Shown: positions 43,700 to 52,539 of the stretch, one piece after another
Layout of the letters: every line of letters starts with the position of its first letter
How positions within the stretch are numbered: the first letter of the stretch is position 1
Notes under the pieces: model-generated
The model's input: only the letters and a program-made list of their open reading frames with translations
The model's database searches: none
Told to the model about the DNA's origin: nothing
Assembly (NCBI GenBank): GCA_023460955.1
Contig: JAEWOH010000024.1
Location: forward strand, 144,976 to 208,975
Direction: 5' to 3'
DNA length: 64,000 bases
Source of the DNA: Bacillota bacterium
GTDB taxonomy: Bacteria; Bacillota; Clostridia; Acetivibrionales; DSM-1351
Translations under genes and position numbers: made by a program

Positions 43700-43728
43700 T
43701 TGTAAAATACAAAGTATTTGTATATAAT
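43700..43728 (+). promoter_or_regulatory. promoter of the FHA-RodA-PBP operon
   Basis: TTGTAA (43700-43705), 17-bp spacer, TATAAT (43723-43728), about 24 bp before the AGGGAGG ribosome binding site region. Confidence 0.65.
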
Positions 43729-43758
43729 AGGTTTAAAACCCGGATTAGGGAGGTTTTT

Positions 43759-44205
43759 ATGAAATTTGACTTGCTTGACCTTAGTTTTTTCGGCGTCATT
43801 CTTAAAATAATACTTATAATAATAATTTATGCGATAATAGTTCAGGCTCTTAAGATCATGTCAAAGGATGTAAAAAGAAGCGGGGCCAAAGGCAACAATA
43901 ATCTGGGCTGGAAGCTTAAAGTTGTTGATCCCGGGGATGGCGGGAATTTTGTTGAAGGAGATTCTGTTCCTATCGGAAACAAGCTGACTATAGGCAGAAA
44001 CAGATTAAACCAGATGGTGCTTCCATCGCCGTCAATTTCAAACTTTCACGCAAAAGTGTATTTTGAAGATGGTCGTTACATGCTGGAGGATCTCAACTCT
44101 ACAAATGGAACTTTTATAAACGGTATCATGGTAGACAAAAAAAGTCTTCAACCTGGTGATGAAATCAGTATATCCCGAACTGTTCTGATGGTATCAGACG
44201 AATAA
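43759..44205 (+). CDS. FHA-domain membrane protein
   Basis: 148 aa. One N-terminal membrane helix (about 8-32), a basic linker, then an FHA domain (about 60-145): LTIGRNRLNQMVL, the SISNFHAKV strand with the phosphothreonine-binding Ser/His, and LEDLNSTNGTFING. FHA domains read phosphothreonine on partner proteins. It is followed by rodA/ftsW and pbp genes, the same gene order as the FhaB-RodA-PbpA set of actinobacteria, where it links Ser/Thr kinase signals to wall growth. AGGGAGG lies before the ATG. Confidence 0.92.
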   Translation: MKFDLLDLSFFGVILKIILIIIIYAIIVQALKIMSKDVKRSGAKGNNNLGWKLKVVDPGDGGNFVEGDSVPIGNKLTIGRNRLNQMVLPSPSISNFHAKVYFEDGRYMLEDLNSTNGTFINGIMVDKKSLQPGDEISISRTVLMVSDE

Positions 44206-44236
44206 CGTTTTAATTTATTGGAGTTTCAAAAACATA

Positions 44237-45448
44237 ATGACTAAACGATTAAAAATTCTACAATTTTTCATATATTTATTTCTGTTTTTTGGTTTTCTCA
44301 ATCTTGCGTTTTTGGGAAACCCATTAGACCCTATAGCCGGAGTATTTTTTTGCGTAATAGTATTAATTATTTCAATAACATCAAAAGTACTTAGGAAATT
44401 CTATCCTATGGGTGACAGGCTTATTTTTCTACTGGCAATGCTTTTGTGTTCAATAGGGATAATCATGCTTTTCAGGTTAAACATGGCTTCAGCATTGAAA
44501 CAGCTTATATGGCTTGTTATCGGGATACTTATGTTCCTTTTTGTAGTGTTGTACCTTAAAAAAGGACTTATTAAGTTTTCAAAATATAAATATATATTCC
44601 TTGCCGGAACTATTATTTTCATGGCTATGGCAACCTTTGTAGGCGTTGAAATCCTGGGTGCAAAGAATTGGGTGAAAATAGGGCCTTACGGGTTTCAACC
44701 CTCTGAATTCGGAAAGATATTCCTTATACTTTATTTATCATCAGCCCTATCAAATATTACCTCAAGAAAACAGCTTATTCAGCCGGGTATTGTAATAATA
44801 ATCTCACTTGGTTTTATGGTGCTTCAGAAGGACCTCGGCACAGCTCTTATTATATTTGCGGTTTCTGTAACGATGGTATACCTGGCTACCTCGAAAAAAC
44901 TTTATGTTTTTATTTCACTGGGTTTGTTCTCGATGGGAGGCTTGGCTAGTTATGCAGTATTTGGTCATATAAGAAGGCGTTTCATGATATGGCTTAATCC
45001 TTGGGATTATGTCTATAATGAAAGCTACCAGCTGGTGCAGTCTATGTATGCAATTGCAATGGGCGGACTTTTCGGAAGAGGGCTTGGTATGGGTCACCCC
45101 GGCTATGTAGCTGTAAATGAATCGGATTTTATATTCTCTGTTATCTGTGAGGAAATGGGACTTTTAATGGGGTTAGCAATTCTAATACTACATTTCCTGC
45201 TGTTTTACAGGTCCATAAGAAGTGCAATCCATGCCGAAAATAATTTTACAAAGCTTCTTACCGCCGGACTTAGTGTAATGACAGCAACCCAGGCACTTGT
45301 CATAGTAGGAGGAGTAACAGGCTTCATTCCACTGACAGGTATAACTTTGCCTTTTGTAAGTTATGGAGGCACTTCTCTGCTTATTAGCTTTTTATCGCTT
45401 AGCATAATACAGAAAGTATCCGAGGGAGACGAAGAAATAAATGAATAA
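44237..45448 (+). CDS. RodA/FtsW/SpoVE-family peptidoglycan polymerase
   Basis: 403 aa with about ten membrane helices. The conserved blocks GAKNWVKIGPYGFQPSEFGKI, QKDLGTALI and the C-terminal TGITLPFVSYGGTSLL are present, including the catalytic-loop Asp next to Leu-Gly. SEDS proteins polymerise lipid II glycan chains together with a class B PBP, here encoded next, overlapping by 8 nt. Whether it serves elongation, division or the spore cortex cannot be told. Confidence 0.95.
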   Translation: MTKRLKILQFFIYLFLFFGFLNLAFLGNPLDPIAGVFFCVIVLIISITSKVLRKFYPMGDRLIFLLAMLLCSIGIIMLFRLNMASALKQLIWLVIGILMFLFVVLYLKKGLIKFSKYKYIFLAGTIIFMAMATFVGVEILGAKNWVKIGPYGFQPSEFGKIFLILYLSSALSNITSRKQLIQPGIVIIISLGFMVLQKDLGTALIIFAVSVTMVYLATSKKLYVFISLGLFSMGGLASYAVFGHIRRRFMIWLNPWDYVYNESYQLVQSMYAIAMGGLFGRGLGMGHPGYVAVNESDFIFSVICEEMGLLMGLAILILHFLLFYRSIRSAIHAENNFTKLLTAGLSVMTATQALVIVGGVTGFIPLTGITLPFVSYGGTSLLISFLSLSIIQKVSEGDEEINE

Positions 45449-46853
45449 TCTGACAACTAATATAAAAAGAGTTATGGTCATCTTCCTGATTGTATTTGTA
45501 GTTCTTATCAGCTACCTTTCATATTTTACACTCTTCAGAGGTCCTGGCATTGCAACAAGACCAGACAATAGAAGAATGTGGGATATCAGAAACCAAGTTG
45601 TGAGAGGAACTATCTACGATAGAAATGAAAAAGAGCTTTCAGTAAGCGAAAAGGATAAGAACAGCAATTACAAGAGAATATATAAGGGCGGCGCCTCCAC
45701 AGCTCATGTTCTTGGCTATTATGATCCTCAATATGGAATATCCGGACTTGAAAACCTTTATGATAGTTACCTTTCCAGCAATATTTCAGCCTCCTTCCTC
45801 GCATGGGTAGGCAATGGCTTTGAAAAAGTGGACAAAAAAGGAGATGACGTATACACAACACTTGATTATGGACTTCAGAAGACTGCCTATGAAGCTCTTG
45901 GTTCCTCAAAAGGTTCTGTTGTGGTAATCAAGGTTGATACAGGAGAAATTCTGGCCATGGTCTCAAAACCCTCCTTTGATCCAAATGATTTAAACAAGAG
46001 CTGGAAGAAAATCAGTACAGATGAAAAAAGGCCACTGTTAAACAGAGCTGTTTCAGGTCTTTACCCTCCGGGATCTACTCTCAAGGTTGTTACAGGTATC
46101 AGTGCCCTCGAAAACCTGGAAAACATTGAAAAGGAAACATTCAATGACCAAGGTAAACTTACTTTGGGAGGAGATTATACCCTCAGCAATGACAAGGGAA
46201 AAGCCATGGGTAAAATAAGCTTCGAGCAGGCATTTATAAAGTCCAGCAATGTTTATTTCGGGAATTTGGGAATACGTTTGGGAAAGAAGCTTTTCAATAC
46301 TGCTGAAAAATTCCGGTTTAACAGAAATATTTCTGCAGACGGAATAATTATAGATAATAGTATTTTTCCAAAATATAAGGCGGCTGAAAAGGGAAATCTT
46401 GCTCAGGCAGGCATAGGACAGGCGGAGGTTCTGGCTACGCCGATACAGATGGCGTTAGTAGCACAAACTGTAGCAAATAATGGTAGTATGATGAAACCTA
46501 CATTGGTAAACAAGGTGCTTGATTACAACGGAAATGCAGTCAAGGAGTTTAAGCCCGAACAGCTTGATCAGGTTACTTCTCCCGATAATGCTGCTAAAAT
46601 CAAATATTTCATGAGAGAGGTAGTTGAAAAGGGAACAGGTACAAGAGCCCGGGTTGGAGGGGTTCAGGTCTGCGGGAAAACAGGAACTGCTCAGCATATA
46701 GAAAGTAAAACTCCTCACAGCTGGTTCATAGGATTTGCTCCTTACAAAAACCCTGAGATAGCAATAGCTGTAGTTGTTGAGGAAGGCGGCTACGGCGGAA
46801 CCGCAGCAGCCAAAATATCCTCACAGGTTATGAGCAAGTATTTTCGCAAATAA
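45441..46853 (+). CDS. class B penicillin-binding protein (transpeptidase)
   Basis: 470 aa. N-terminal membrane anchor (about 12-31), a short dimerisation domain with RGTIYDRNEKEL, then the transpeptidase: nucleophile S-x-x-K as GSTLK, SxN as SSNVYFG, and KTGTAQH. It cross-links peptide stems outside the membrane. Shorter than FtsI, and close in length to PbpA of actinobacteria. It overlaps the RodA/FtsW gene by 8 nt, fitting the SEDS-bPBP pair rule. Confidence 0.95.
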   Translation: MNNLTTNIKRVMVIFLIVFVVLISYLSYFTLFRGPGIATRPDNRRMWDIRNQVVRGTIYDRNEKELSVSEKDKNSNYKRIYKGGASTAHVLGYYDPQYGISGLENLYDSYLSSNISASFLAWVGNGFEKVDKKGDDVYTTLDYGLQKTAYEALGSSKGSVVVIKVDTGEILAMVSKPSFDPNDLNKSWKKISTDEKRPLLNRAVSGLYPPGSTLKVVTGISALENLENIEKETFNDQGKLTLGGDYTLSNDKGKAMGKISFEQAFIKSSNVYFGNLGIRLGKKLFNTAEKFRFNRNISADGIIIDNSIFPKYKAAEKGNLAQAGIGQAEVLATPIQMALVAQTVANNGSMMKPTLVNKVLDYNGNAVKEFKPEQLDQVTSPDNAAKIKYFMREVVEKGTGTRARVGGVQVCGKTGTAQHIESKTPHSWFIGFAPYKNPEIAIAVVVEEGGYGGTAAAKISSQVMSKYFRK

Positions 46854-46915
46854 CGAGTACTCTTATAGTTAACTACAAAAAATCCATACTCTTTTAGCTA
46901 TTTGCCATGACTATA

Positions 46916-49102
46916 TCAGTTTAATTTTATCTTTGACAAAACTACCGCTATTTCAGCTCTTGTAGCGAGAGACTTAGGGTTTAGCTTTGAACCCGAACCG
47001 CTGACATACCCGTTTTTAACCATTACGGCTAAAGCCTCCCTTGCATAATTGCTTACCTGGTTCGAATCCAGAAATTTGTCAAGTTCAGAAACGTTCGCGG
47101 TTTCCATAGTGATACCGGCAGTTTTTAATGCCTTATACACCTGAACCAACATATCCTGGCGGGTAATTCCTGATTTAGGAGAAAACAGGTCATTTCCCGT
47201 ACCTGACGTAATGCCAAGGGCCTTAGCTGTGCCTATGGCGTTATAATAGTAGGAGTCTGCAGGTACATCTGAGAAATTACTTGCAAAAACCTTCTGGAGA
47301 CCTGTGGCTTTAATCAACATAAGTATAAAGTCTCCTCGTTTGGAAGTGTTCATAGGCATATACAAGCTTTGACCTACCCCTGTCACAATCCCCCTCTCAT
47401 ATAGCCCATCTATGGGATCTATAGCCCAAAAAACATTTTGTCCGACATCGCTGAAATACCTTGATTTATAGCTGATATTAAGTCCTGAGCTCTGATTGTG
47501 AAGCCTGTCAAGAGCTGTTACAACGTATTTGACACCGTTTGGATCGTTTCGGGTGGTATCAGTAAATTGTTGCGAACCCACTGCCGTTCTTCTTATTGTT
47601 GCAATGAGTTTTTTAGAGCTTTCATCATTAGCTATATCAATACTTTCATTAGCCGAGTATTTGTAAATGGCATAGTAGGAGGTTGTCTCATCAGTGTCAG
47701 TCCAGGTCAGTTTTAAACCGTTTGAAACGGAAGATATTGTGCCGTTATGGGGTACTGAGGGGGCACGGCCTCCTTTCCAGGGCATCACGGGTACAAGTAC
47801 CTTTGTTGCCCAGAGATTATTTTGTAACGTAGCTACTACAGACTGGCTGGGGCTTTCAAAAAAGTTGTTCATTCGGAACATTACACTGCCTTTTATATCC
47901 GACTGTGCAATATTGTGTTTTATCTGGCGAGTCATTTCCGGAACTCCGTTATCTATGGAAAAATCTTTGTCGTTTGTGGAATTACCCTCATTTATTCTGT
48001 ATAAGGCTTGTCCTATATAAAGATGAACTTTCTTGTTTTTTACGGTATTGGACCACCAGTTTGCCAGCTCTCCATAAGGTGCGGCAGTATTGGCATAAGT
48101 AAAGTATATCTGAGGATTTATATAATCTATTAACTCTTCATCAACCCACTTTTTTGTATCAGCATAGCATTTGTCATAGTTGGTATACGAGGAGTTTGTG
48201 TTCGATCCCGCAGGATCATCCTTTTTATTTCTCCATATTGCAGACGGGCTTATTCCGAACTTTACCCAGGATTTAGATGCTCTGATTTTCTCTGATAACT
48301 CCTTAATCAATAAATAAGTATTGTTTCTTCTCCAATCCGCTTTTTTTGAAAATTGTCCATTATTATATTTCTGGAAGGTTGTATCATCACCCATTTCATT
48401 CGTATAGGATTCATAGTAAAAATAATCATCAAAATGTACACCATCGATGTCATAGTTGTTTACAACCTCCATAACACAGTCTTCAACCCACTTCCTTGCT
48501 TCAGGTATGCCGGGATCCAGAACAAATCTGTTGCTTGCGGTTCTAATCCACTCAGGATGTTCTTTATATACACTTTTAGCTATATCCAAAGAGGCCTTAG
48601 TTGCAGCACTGGTGTCCATGGATACCCTGTAAGGGTTAAACCACGCATGTAGCTCAAGGTTTCGTTTATGTGCTTCTTCTATTGCAAATTGAAGTGGATC
48701 AAAACCGGGATCCTTTCCAAAAGTTCCGGTAAGATAACGTGACCAGGGTACAAGGCTTGACCTGTATAAGGCATCACTGGTAGATCTCACCTGAAGAAAT
48801 ACCGCATTCATATTGAGAGCTGCCGCTCTGTCCAATAACTTTACAAGCTCTTCCTTAGACTTTTGAATTCTGAGATTATTATCTGTGATAGCCTTAGTTT
48901 TTGAGGAAGGCCAGTCAAGGTTGACAACGGTGCTTATCCATGCTCCCCTCAAGTGACTTTTGGTAACAGGAGTTGTTGCAGGTATGTACTGAAGATAAGG
49001 GTCCCAGGCCGCAGCAAAGGTTTGTAAAGGAATAAGAAAAGCTAATAGAAATATTAGTAAAAAGTTAAAAACTCGAATTTTAAAACAATATTTTTTATTC
49101 AT
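46916..49102 (-). CDS. secreted GHL10 (DUF187-type) glycoside hydrolase-like protein with SLH domains
   Basis: 728 aa. Signal peptide 1-31 (cleavage after TFAAA). Residues about 48-370 are a GHL10 barrel (LRGAWISTVVNLDWPS, FLQVRSTSDALY, LELHAWFNPYR, DGVHFDDYFY, FGISPSAIWR). About 445-545 is FN3-like. The last ~180 residues hold three SLH repeats (FSDV...GIVTG, FSDVPADSYYYNAI, SNYAREALAVMVKNGYVSG), which bind pyruvylated wall polymers and anchor the protein in the S-layer. Probably acts on wall or external polysaccharide. Its leader carries a promoter followed by a terminator-like hairpin. Confidence 0.92.
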   Translation of the reverse strand: MNKKYCFKIRVFNFLLIFLLAFLIPLQTFAAAWDPYLQYIPATTPVTKSHLRGAWISTVVNLDWPSSKTKAITDNNLRIQKSKEELVKLLDRAAALNMNAVFLQVRSTSDALYRSSLVPWSRYLTGTFGKDPGFDPLQFAIEEAHKRNLELHAWFNPYRVSMDTSAATKASLDIAKSVYKEHPEWIRTASNRFVLDPGIPEARKWVEDCVMEVVNNYDIDGVHFDDYFYYESYTNEMGDDTTFQKYNNGQFSKKADWRRNNTYLLIKELSEKIRASKSWVKFGISPSAIWRNKKDDPAGSNTNSSYTNYDKCYADTKKWVDEELIDYINPQIYFTYANTAAPYGELANWWSNTVKNKKVHLYIGQALYRINEGNSTNDKDFSIDNGVPEMTRQIKHNIAQSDIKGSVMFRMNNFFESPSQSVVATLQNNLWATKVLVPVMPWKGGRAPSVPHNGTISSVSNGLKLTWTDTDETTSYYAIYKYSANESIDIANDESSKKLIATIRRTAVGSQQFTDTTRNDPNGVKYVVTALDRLHNQSSGLNISYKSRYFSDVGQNVFWAIDPIDGLYERGIVTGVGQSLYMPMNTSKRGDFILMLIKATGLQKVFASNFSDVPADSYYYNAIGTAKALGITSGTGNDLFSPKSGITRQDMLVQVYKALKTAGITMETANVSELDKFLDSNQVSNYAREALAVMVKNGYVSGSGSKLNPKSLATRAEIAVVLSKIKLN

Positions 49103-49191
49103 TTAAACCCCCGATATACAATAAAATTAAAAAAAATTAAGAAAATAGATAAACCTTTTATTGGTTTACATAAAATAACACAAGAGCCTTA

Positions 49192-49212
49192 AAAAAGCCG
49201 TAAAACGGCTTT
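49192..49212 (-). terminator. terminator-like hairpin in the leader of the SLH gene
   Basis: AAAGCCGT pairs with ACGGCTTT around a 3-nt loop. On the minus strand it runs into TTTTTT, about 90 nt upstream of the start at 49102 and downstream of the promoter at 49261-49290. Confidence 0.65.
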
Positions 49213-49260
49213 AAATAGCATTTTGAAAAACTATTCTACTATGTATTTTATTATGCTTAT

Positions 49261-49290
49261 ATAATAGGGTATATCCCTTTGCACAGTCAA
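49261..49290 (-). promoter_or_regulatory. candidate promoter of the SLH gene
   Basis: Minus-strand TTGACT (49290-49285) and TATTAT (49266-49261), 18 bp apart. The 49103-49395 gap holds this promoter and two hairpins; no known riboswitch core was recognised. Confidence 0.5.
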
Positions 49291-49345
49291 TATAAAGTAA
49301 TAGTCTGGTAAAAATTATAAAAATCCTTAAAGAAAACATTCTTAA

Positions 49346-49388
49346 TAAAAAAACCATAAGACCATGGACTCACAGGGCTTACGGTTTT
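49346..49388 (-). terminator. terminator of the YjfB-like gene
   Basis: On the minus strand AAAACCGTAAG pairs with CTTATGGTTTT (one G-T pair) around a 17-nt loop, then TTT. Confidence 0.75.
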
Positions 49389-49395
49389 AGTATTC

Positions 49396-49572
49396 TTAAA
49401 TTCTTTGATCAAAATTTCTTCCTATATTGGGGTTTACACTGAGTTCCATCATTTTATTAAGAGCTTCCGAATTCTCCTTAGCATTGTCCATAGCCAGCTT
49501 TGTTACAGCAAGGCCTACGCTTTGACTAATGGAGGCTTGTGATTTCAATACAGATAAAGCAGCAATATCCAT
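49396..49572 (-). CDS. YjfB-like putative motility protein
   Basis: 58 aa. MDIAALSV start, then SQASISQSVGLAVTKLAMDNAK and a short tail; this matches the small YjfB family (PF14070) described as putative motility proteins. AAGGAG lies 9 nt before ATG 49572; a TTG six bases earlier is too close to it. Function in the family is poorly known. Single gene with its own terminator. Confidence 0.82.
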   Translation of the reverse strand: MDIAALSVLKSQASISQSVGLAVTKLAMDNAKENSEALNKMMELSVNPNIGRNFDQRI

Positions 49573-49732
49573 TTCCAACCACTCCTTACCTTATAATATT
49601 AAACTCTTACTATTATTCTACACTATTTTCTATAATACTACAATGTTTATCATCATCAAAATCAAATTCGTTAGCTATAATCAGTAGATGGTAAAGGAAT
49701 TTTCAAATAACATACTTCACCAATCAGATTCC

Positions 49733-49761
49733 TTGACTGCATCTGTAACTAAAAGTATAAT
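49733..49761 (+). promoter_or_regulatory. promoter of the methionine/folate operon
   Basis: TTGACT (49733-49738), 17 bp, TATAAT (49756-49761). The ~75-nt leader is too short for a SAM or cobalamin riboswitch and none was recognised. Confidence 0.65.
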
Positions 49762-49844
49762 ATTTCAAAGGATGTAAGGGAGATTATGCCGGTTCGGATA
49801 TAGGGTTTAACAAGCTTTATCCTTAAACAGTAAAGGAATTGATT

Positions 49845-51620
49845 ATGAATACACTGAATAATAACCTTAATTATAAACATTATTTTCTGTTTGACGGTGC
49901 CATGGGGACATACTATGCCTCAAAACACGATAGAAATGTACCCTGTGAAACTGCAAATATTTACGATAGCCGGACAATATACCAAATACATAAAGAATAT
50001 ATAGAGGCAGGAGCCGATGCCATTAAAACCAACACCTTTGGTGCAAACAGATTTTCTTTGTCCTGTGAACAGTCTGAGGTGGAAAAAATAATTAGTAAGG
50101 GCTGGGAGCTTGCTCAAAATGCAGTTGAAAACAGTAAAGCCGTTGTTTTTGCAGATATAGGCCCAATTCCTACAAGTAAGGGAGTTGATGAAGAAGCCGA
50201 ATATAGAAAGATAGTTGATATATTTATTGAATGCGGTGCTGAGAACTTCCTGTTTGAAACCTTTCCAAGATTCGATATCCTTCTGGATATTTCAGCCTAC
50301 ATACGCTTAAAGAAGCCTTCTGCAACGATAATCTCCTCCTTTGCTGTATATCCTGACGGATATTCCAAAGAAGGTCTATATTATCAGGATATTTTTACTA
50401 AGGTGAGCGGAAGCGGCCTTGTAGATGTCTGTGGTTTTAATTGTATAAGCGGCCCTGCTCATATGTGCAGACTGGTAAGCCGATTGGACACAAAGGGCAG
50501 ACAGCTTATAATAATGCCGAACTCCGGTTACCCTTCCTCCGAAAGAGGGCGGGCAGTTTATGTGGACAATTCTGATTACTTTGCGGAAAAACTGGTGGAG
50601 CTCAGGGATATGGGTGTCCAGGTTCTTGGCGGCTGCTGCGGGACCACTCCTCACCACATAAAAGTGGCAGCTAAACTATTAGCTGAAAAAAGTGATATTG
50701 ATAGGACTAGAAATTATTCTGAGAAATCCGAAGTTAAGACTACAGAAAAGAAGCGTTTACTTCAAGGCCTTTGCATCGAAAAGAAACCAATTTTGGTTGA
50801 AATAGATCCTCCCTTTGATACAAATTGGGAGTATATGCTCAAGGATGCTTTCCTGCTAAAAAAAGCCGGAGCAGACATAATCACAATAGCCGATTCACCC
50901 TTGGCAAAAGCCAGAGCAGATAGCTCAATTCTTGCTGCAAAGATCCAAAGGGAGGCTGGGTTACCCGTAATGCCTCATATTACCTGCAGGGATAAAAATC
51001 TGCTTGGAATCAAGGCAACTTTGCTAGGATTGAATATCGAGGGTATAAGAAATGTACTCCTTGTAACCGGTGATCCCATTGCAAATCTGGAAAGAAAAGA
51101 TGTAAAAGGTGTCTATAGCATGAATTCTTCCGATTTGGCAAGCTATGTGTCCAGCCTTAACGATAATATTTTCGGGGAAGCTTCCTTTGAAATAGGTGGA
51201 GCATTAAATGTGAACGCCCCTAATTTTGAGGCAGAAATGAAAAGAGCTGTTAAAAAGATTGAAAACGGAATAAGCTTTTTTCTGACTCAGGCTACCTACA
51301 CCGACACAGCTGTTAGCAATATAATCAAAGCAACTGAGGTGCTGACCGTTCCTGTATTTGCCGGTATAATGCCACTTGTGGGCTACAAAAATGCTCAGTT
51401 TATAAATAATGAGGTTCCCGGTATTACTATTGACGAAGCAGTAATAAACAGCTTCCGTGATAAGAGCAGGGAGGAGTCCGAGTTAATTGGTATAGAACAC
51501 TCTATGAAGTGTATAAATAAATTGTATGAATATGTATCAGGGTTTTATATCATGACACCACTGAAAAGAACTCAGGTGGTTTGTGAGCTAATAAAAAGAA
51601 TTAAGGAGATTAAAGTATGA
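49845..51620 (+). CDS. homocysteine S-methyltransferase / methylenetetrahydrofolate reductase fusion (YitJ-like)
   Basis: 591 aa. Residues about 1-285 are a homocysteine methyltransferase domain: DGAMGTYY, the first zinc Cys in VCGFNC and the pair in LGGCCGTTP. From about 300 to the end is a MetF-like flavin barrel (VEIDPPFDTNW, VLLVTGDPI, FLTQATY). The fusion reduces methylene-THF to methyl-THF and takes part in methionine synthesis, as in Bacillus YitJ. ATG 49845 has AAAGGA 7 nt upstream. It overlaps the next gene, a pterin-binding methyltransferase, by 4 nt. Confidence 0.93.
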   Translation: MNTLNNNLNYKHYFLFDGAMGTYYASKHDRNVPCETANIYDSRTIYQIHKEYIEAGADAIKTNTFGANRFSLSCEQSEVEKIISKGWELAQNAVENSKAVVFADIGPIPTSKGVDEEAEYRKIVDIFIECGAENFLFETFPRFDILLDISAYIRLKKPSATIISSFAVYPDGYSKEGLYYQDIFTKVSGSGLVDVCGFNCISGPAHMCRLVSRLDTKGRQLIIMPNSGYPSSERGRAVYVDNSDYFAEKLVELRDMGVQVLGGCCGTTPHHIKVAAKLLAEKSDIDRTRNYSEKSEVKTTEKKRLLQGLCIEKKPILVEIDPPFDTNWEYMLKDAFLLKKAGADIITIADSPLAKARADSSILAAKIQREAGLPVMPHITCRDKNLLGIKATLLGLNIEGIRNVLLVTGDPIANLERKDVKGVYSMNSSDLASYVSSLNDNIFGEASFEIGGALNVNAPNFEAEMKRAVKKIENGISFFLTQATYTDTAVSNIIKATEVLTVPVFAGIMPLVGYKNAQFINNEVPGITIDEAVINSFRDKSREESELIGIEHSMKCINKLYEYVSGFYIMTPLKRTQVVCELIKRIKEIKV

Positions 51621-52411
51621 TAATTGTAGGTGAAAAATTAAACAGTTCAATTCCAAAAATGTTCGAACTGATGAAGTCAAAGAACACGGAAGAAATAAAG
51701 AAAATAGCCATAGAACAGCAGAATGCCGGTGCTAACTTCCTGGATATAAACACCGCAATCTTCAGAGCTGAAGAACAGGAAATGCTGGAATATATCCTAA
51801 ATATAGTTCTTGAGAATACCCAGTGCGGTATAATGCTTGACTCGCCTTCGCCGGAAGTTATTGAAAAAACAATCCAGCTAATATCAGGCAGGGAGGTTAT
51901 TATCAATTCTATTACTCTTCAGGACAGGATAAACGAACTTTTACCTGTAGTAAAGAAATATAATTCAGGCGTTGTATGTCTGCCTATTGATAATGACGGA
52001 ATTCCAAAAACAGTTGAGAGAAGAGTTGAGAATTCTTTGAAACTTGTTCAAATCCTGCAGCAGGAAGGTGTTTCTAAAAACAAGATATATATTGATGTTT
52101 TAACAGAAGCATTGGCAGTAGATAATGAAAATGCCAAGGTTACTATCGATTCTATTGCTGCATTAAGAAAGGTAGAACCCGAAATTCATATCATTTGCGG
52201 AGTTTCCAATGTGTCCTTCGGCTTGCCCAAGAGAGCAAATATTAATGCTGCATTCCTTACTGCAGCTATATATGCCGGCCTTGACAGCGGAATTGTAGAT
52301 ATTACAAATGAACAGGTCCAGAGTACCATATACATTTCAGAGATGCTCGCAGGAAAGGATGAATTCTGCATGGAATATCTGGGATGGTTCAGAGGTCGTA
52401 AGCAGGACTAA
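51617..52411 (+). CDS. pterin-binding methyltetrahydrofolate methyltransferase domain protein (MeTr/AcsE-like)
   Basis: 264 aa, a single DHPS-like barrel: IIVGEKLNSSIP, NAGANFLDINTA, MLDSPSPEVIE, and CGVSNVSFGLPKRANINAAFL, which are the pterin-binding blocks of MetH domain 2 and AcsE. It would take the methyl group of methyl-THF and pass it to a corrinoid protein. Neither it nor the fusion upstream has a cobalamin-binding domain (no D-x-H-x-x-G), so that part must be encoded elsewhere. An alternative is transfer to the corrinoid iron-sulfur protein of a Wood-Ljungdahl route. Confidence 0.9.
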   Translation: MIIVGEKLNSSIPKMFELMKSKNTEEIKKIAIEQQNAGANFLDINTAIFRAEEQEMLEYILNIVLENTQCGIMLDSPSPEVIEKTIQLISGREVIINSITLQDRINELLPVVKKYNSGVVCLPIDNDGIPKTVERRVENSLKLVQILQQEGVSKNKIYIDVLTEALAVDNENAKVTIDSIAALRKVEPEIHIICGVSNVSFGLPKRANINAAFLTAAIYAGLDSGIVDITNEQVQSTIYISEMLAGKDEFCMEYLGWFRGRKQD

Positions 52412-52539
52412 GAGGTCGTAAGAAGGGAGTAATATGTATGGTCTTACTCTTTAGCTAAAAAAATGTGCAACGATGTACTTAATATGGTAAAATGTAAGCA
52501 GAATTTTACGGAATAATTTGTTTATTGGAGGAACTACCG

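Noticed and set aside
49103..49395. Cyclic di-GMP riboswitch before the SLH gene
   Set aside because: Only a single 8-bp hairpin with T tract is present; the two-helix core with the conserved A-rich junction was not found.
49580..49844. SAM or cobalamin riboswitch before the methionine/folate genes
   Set aside because: The leader downstream of the promoter is only about 75 nt and shows no conserved core of these riboswitches.
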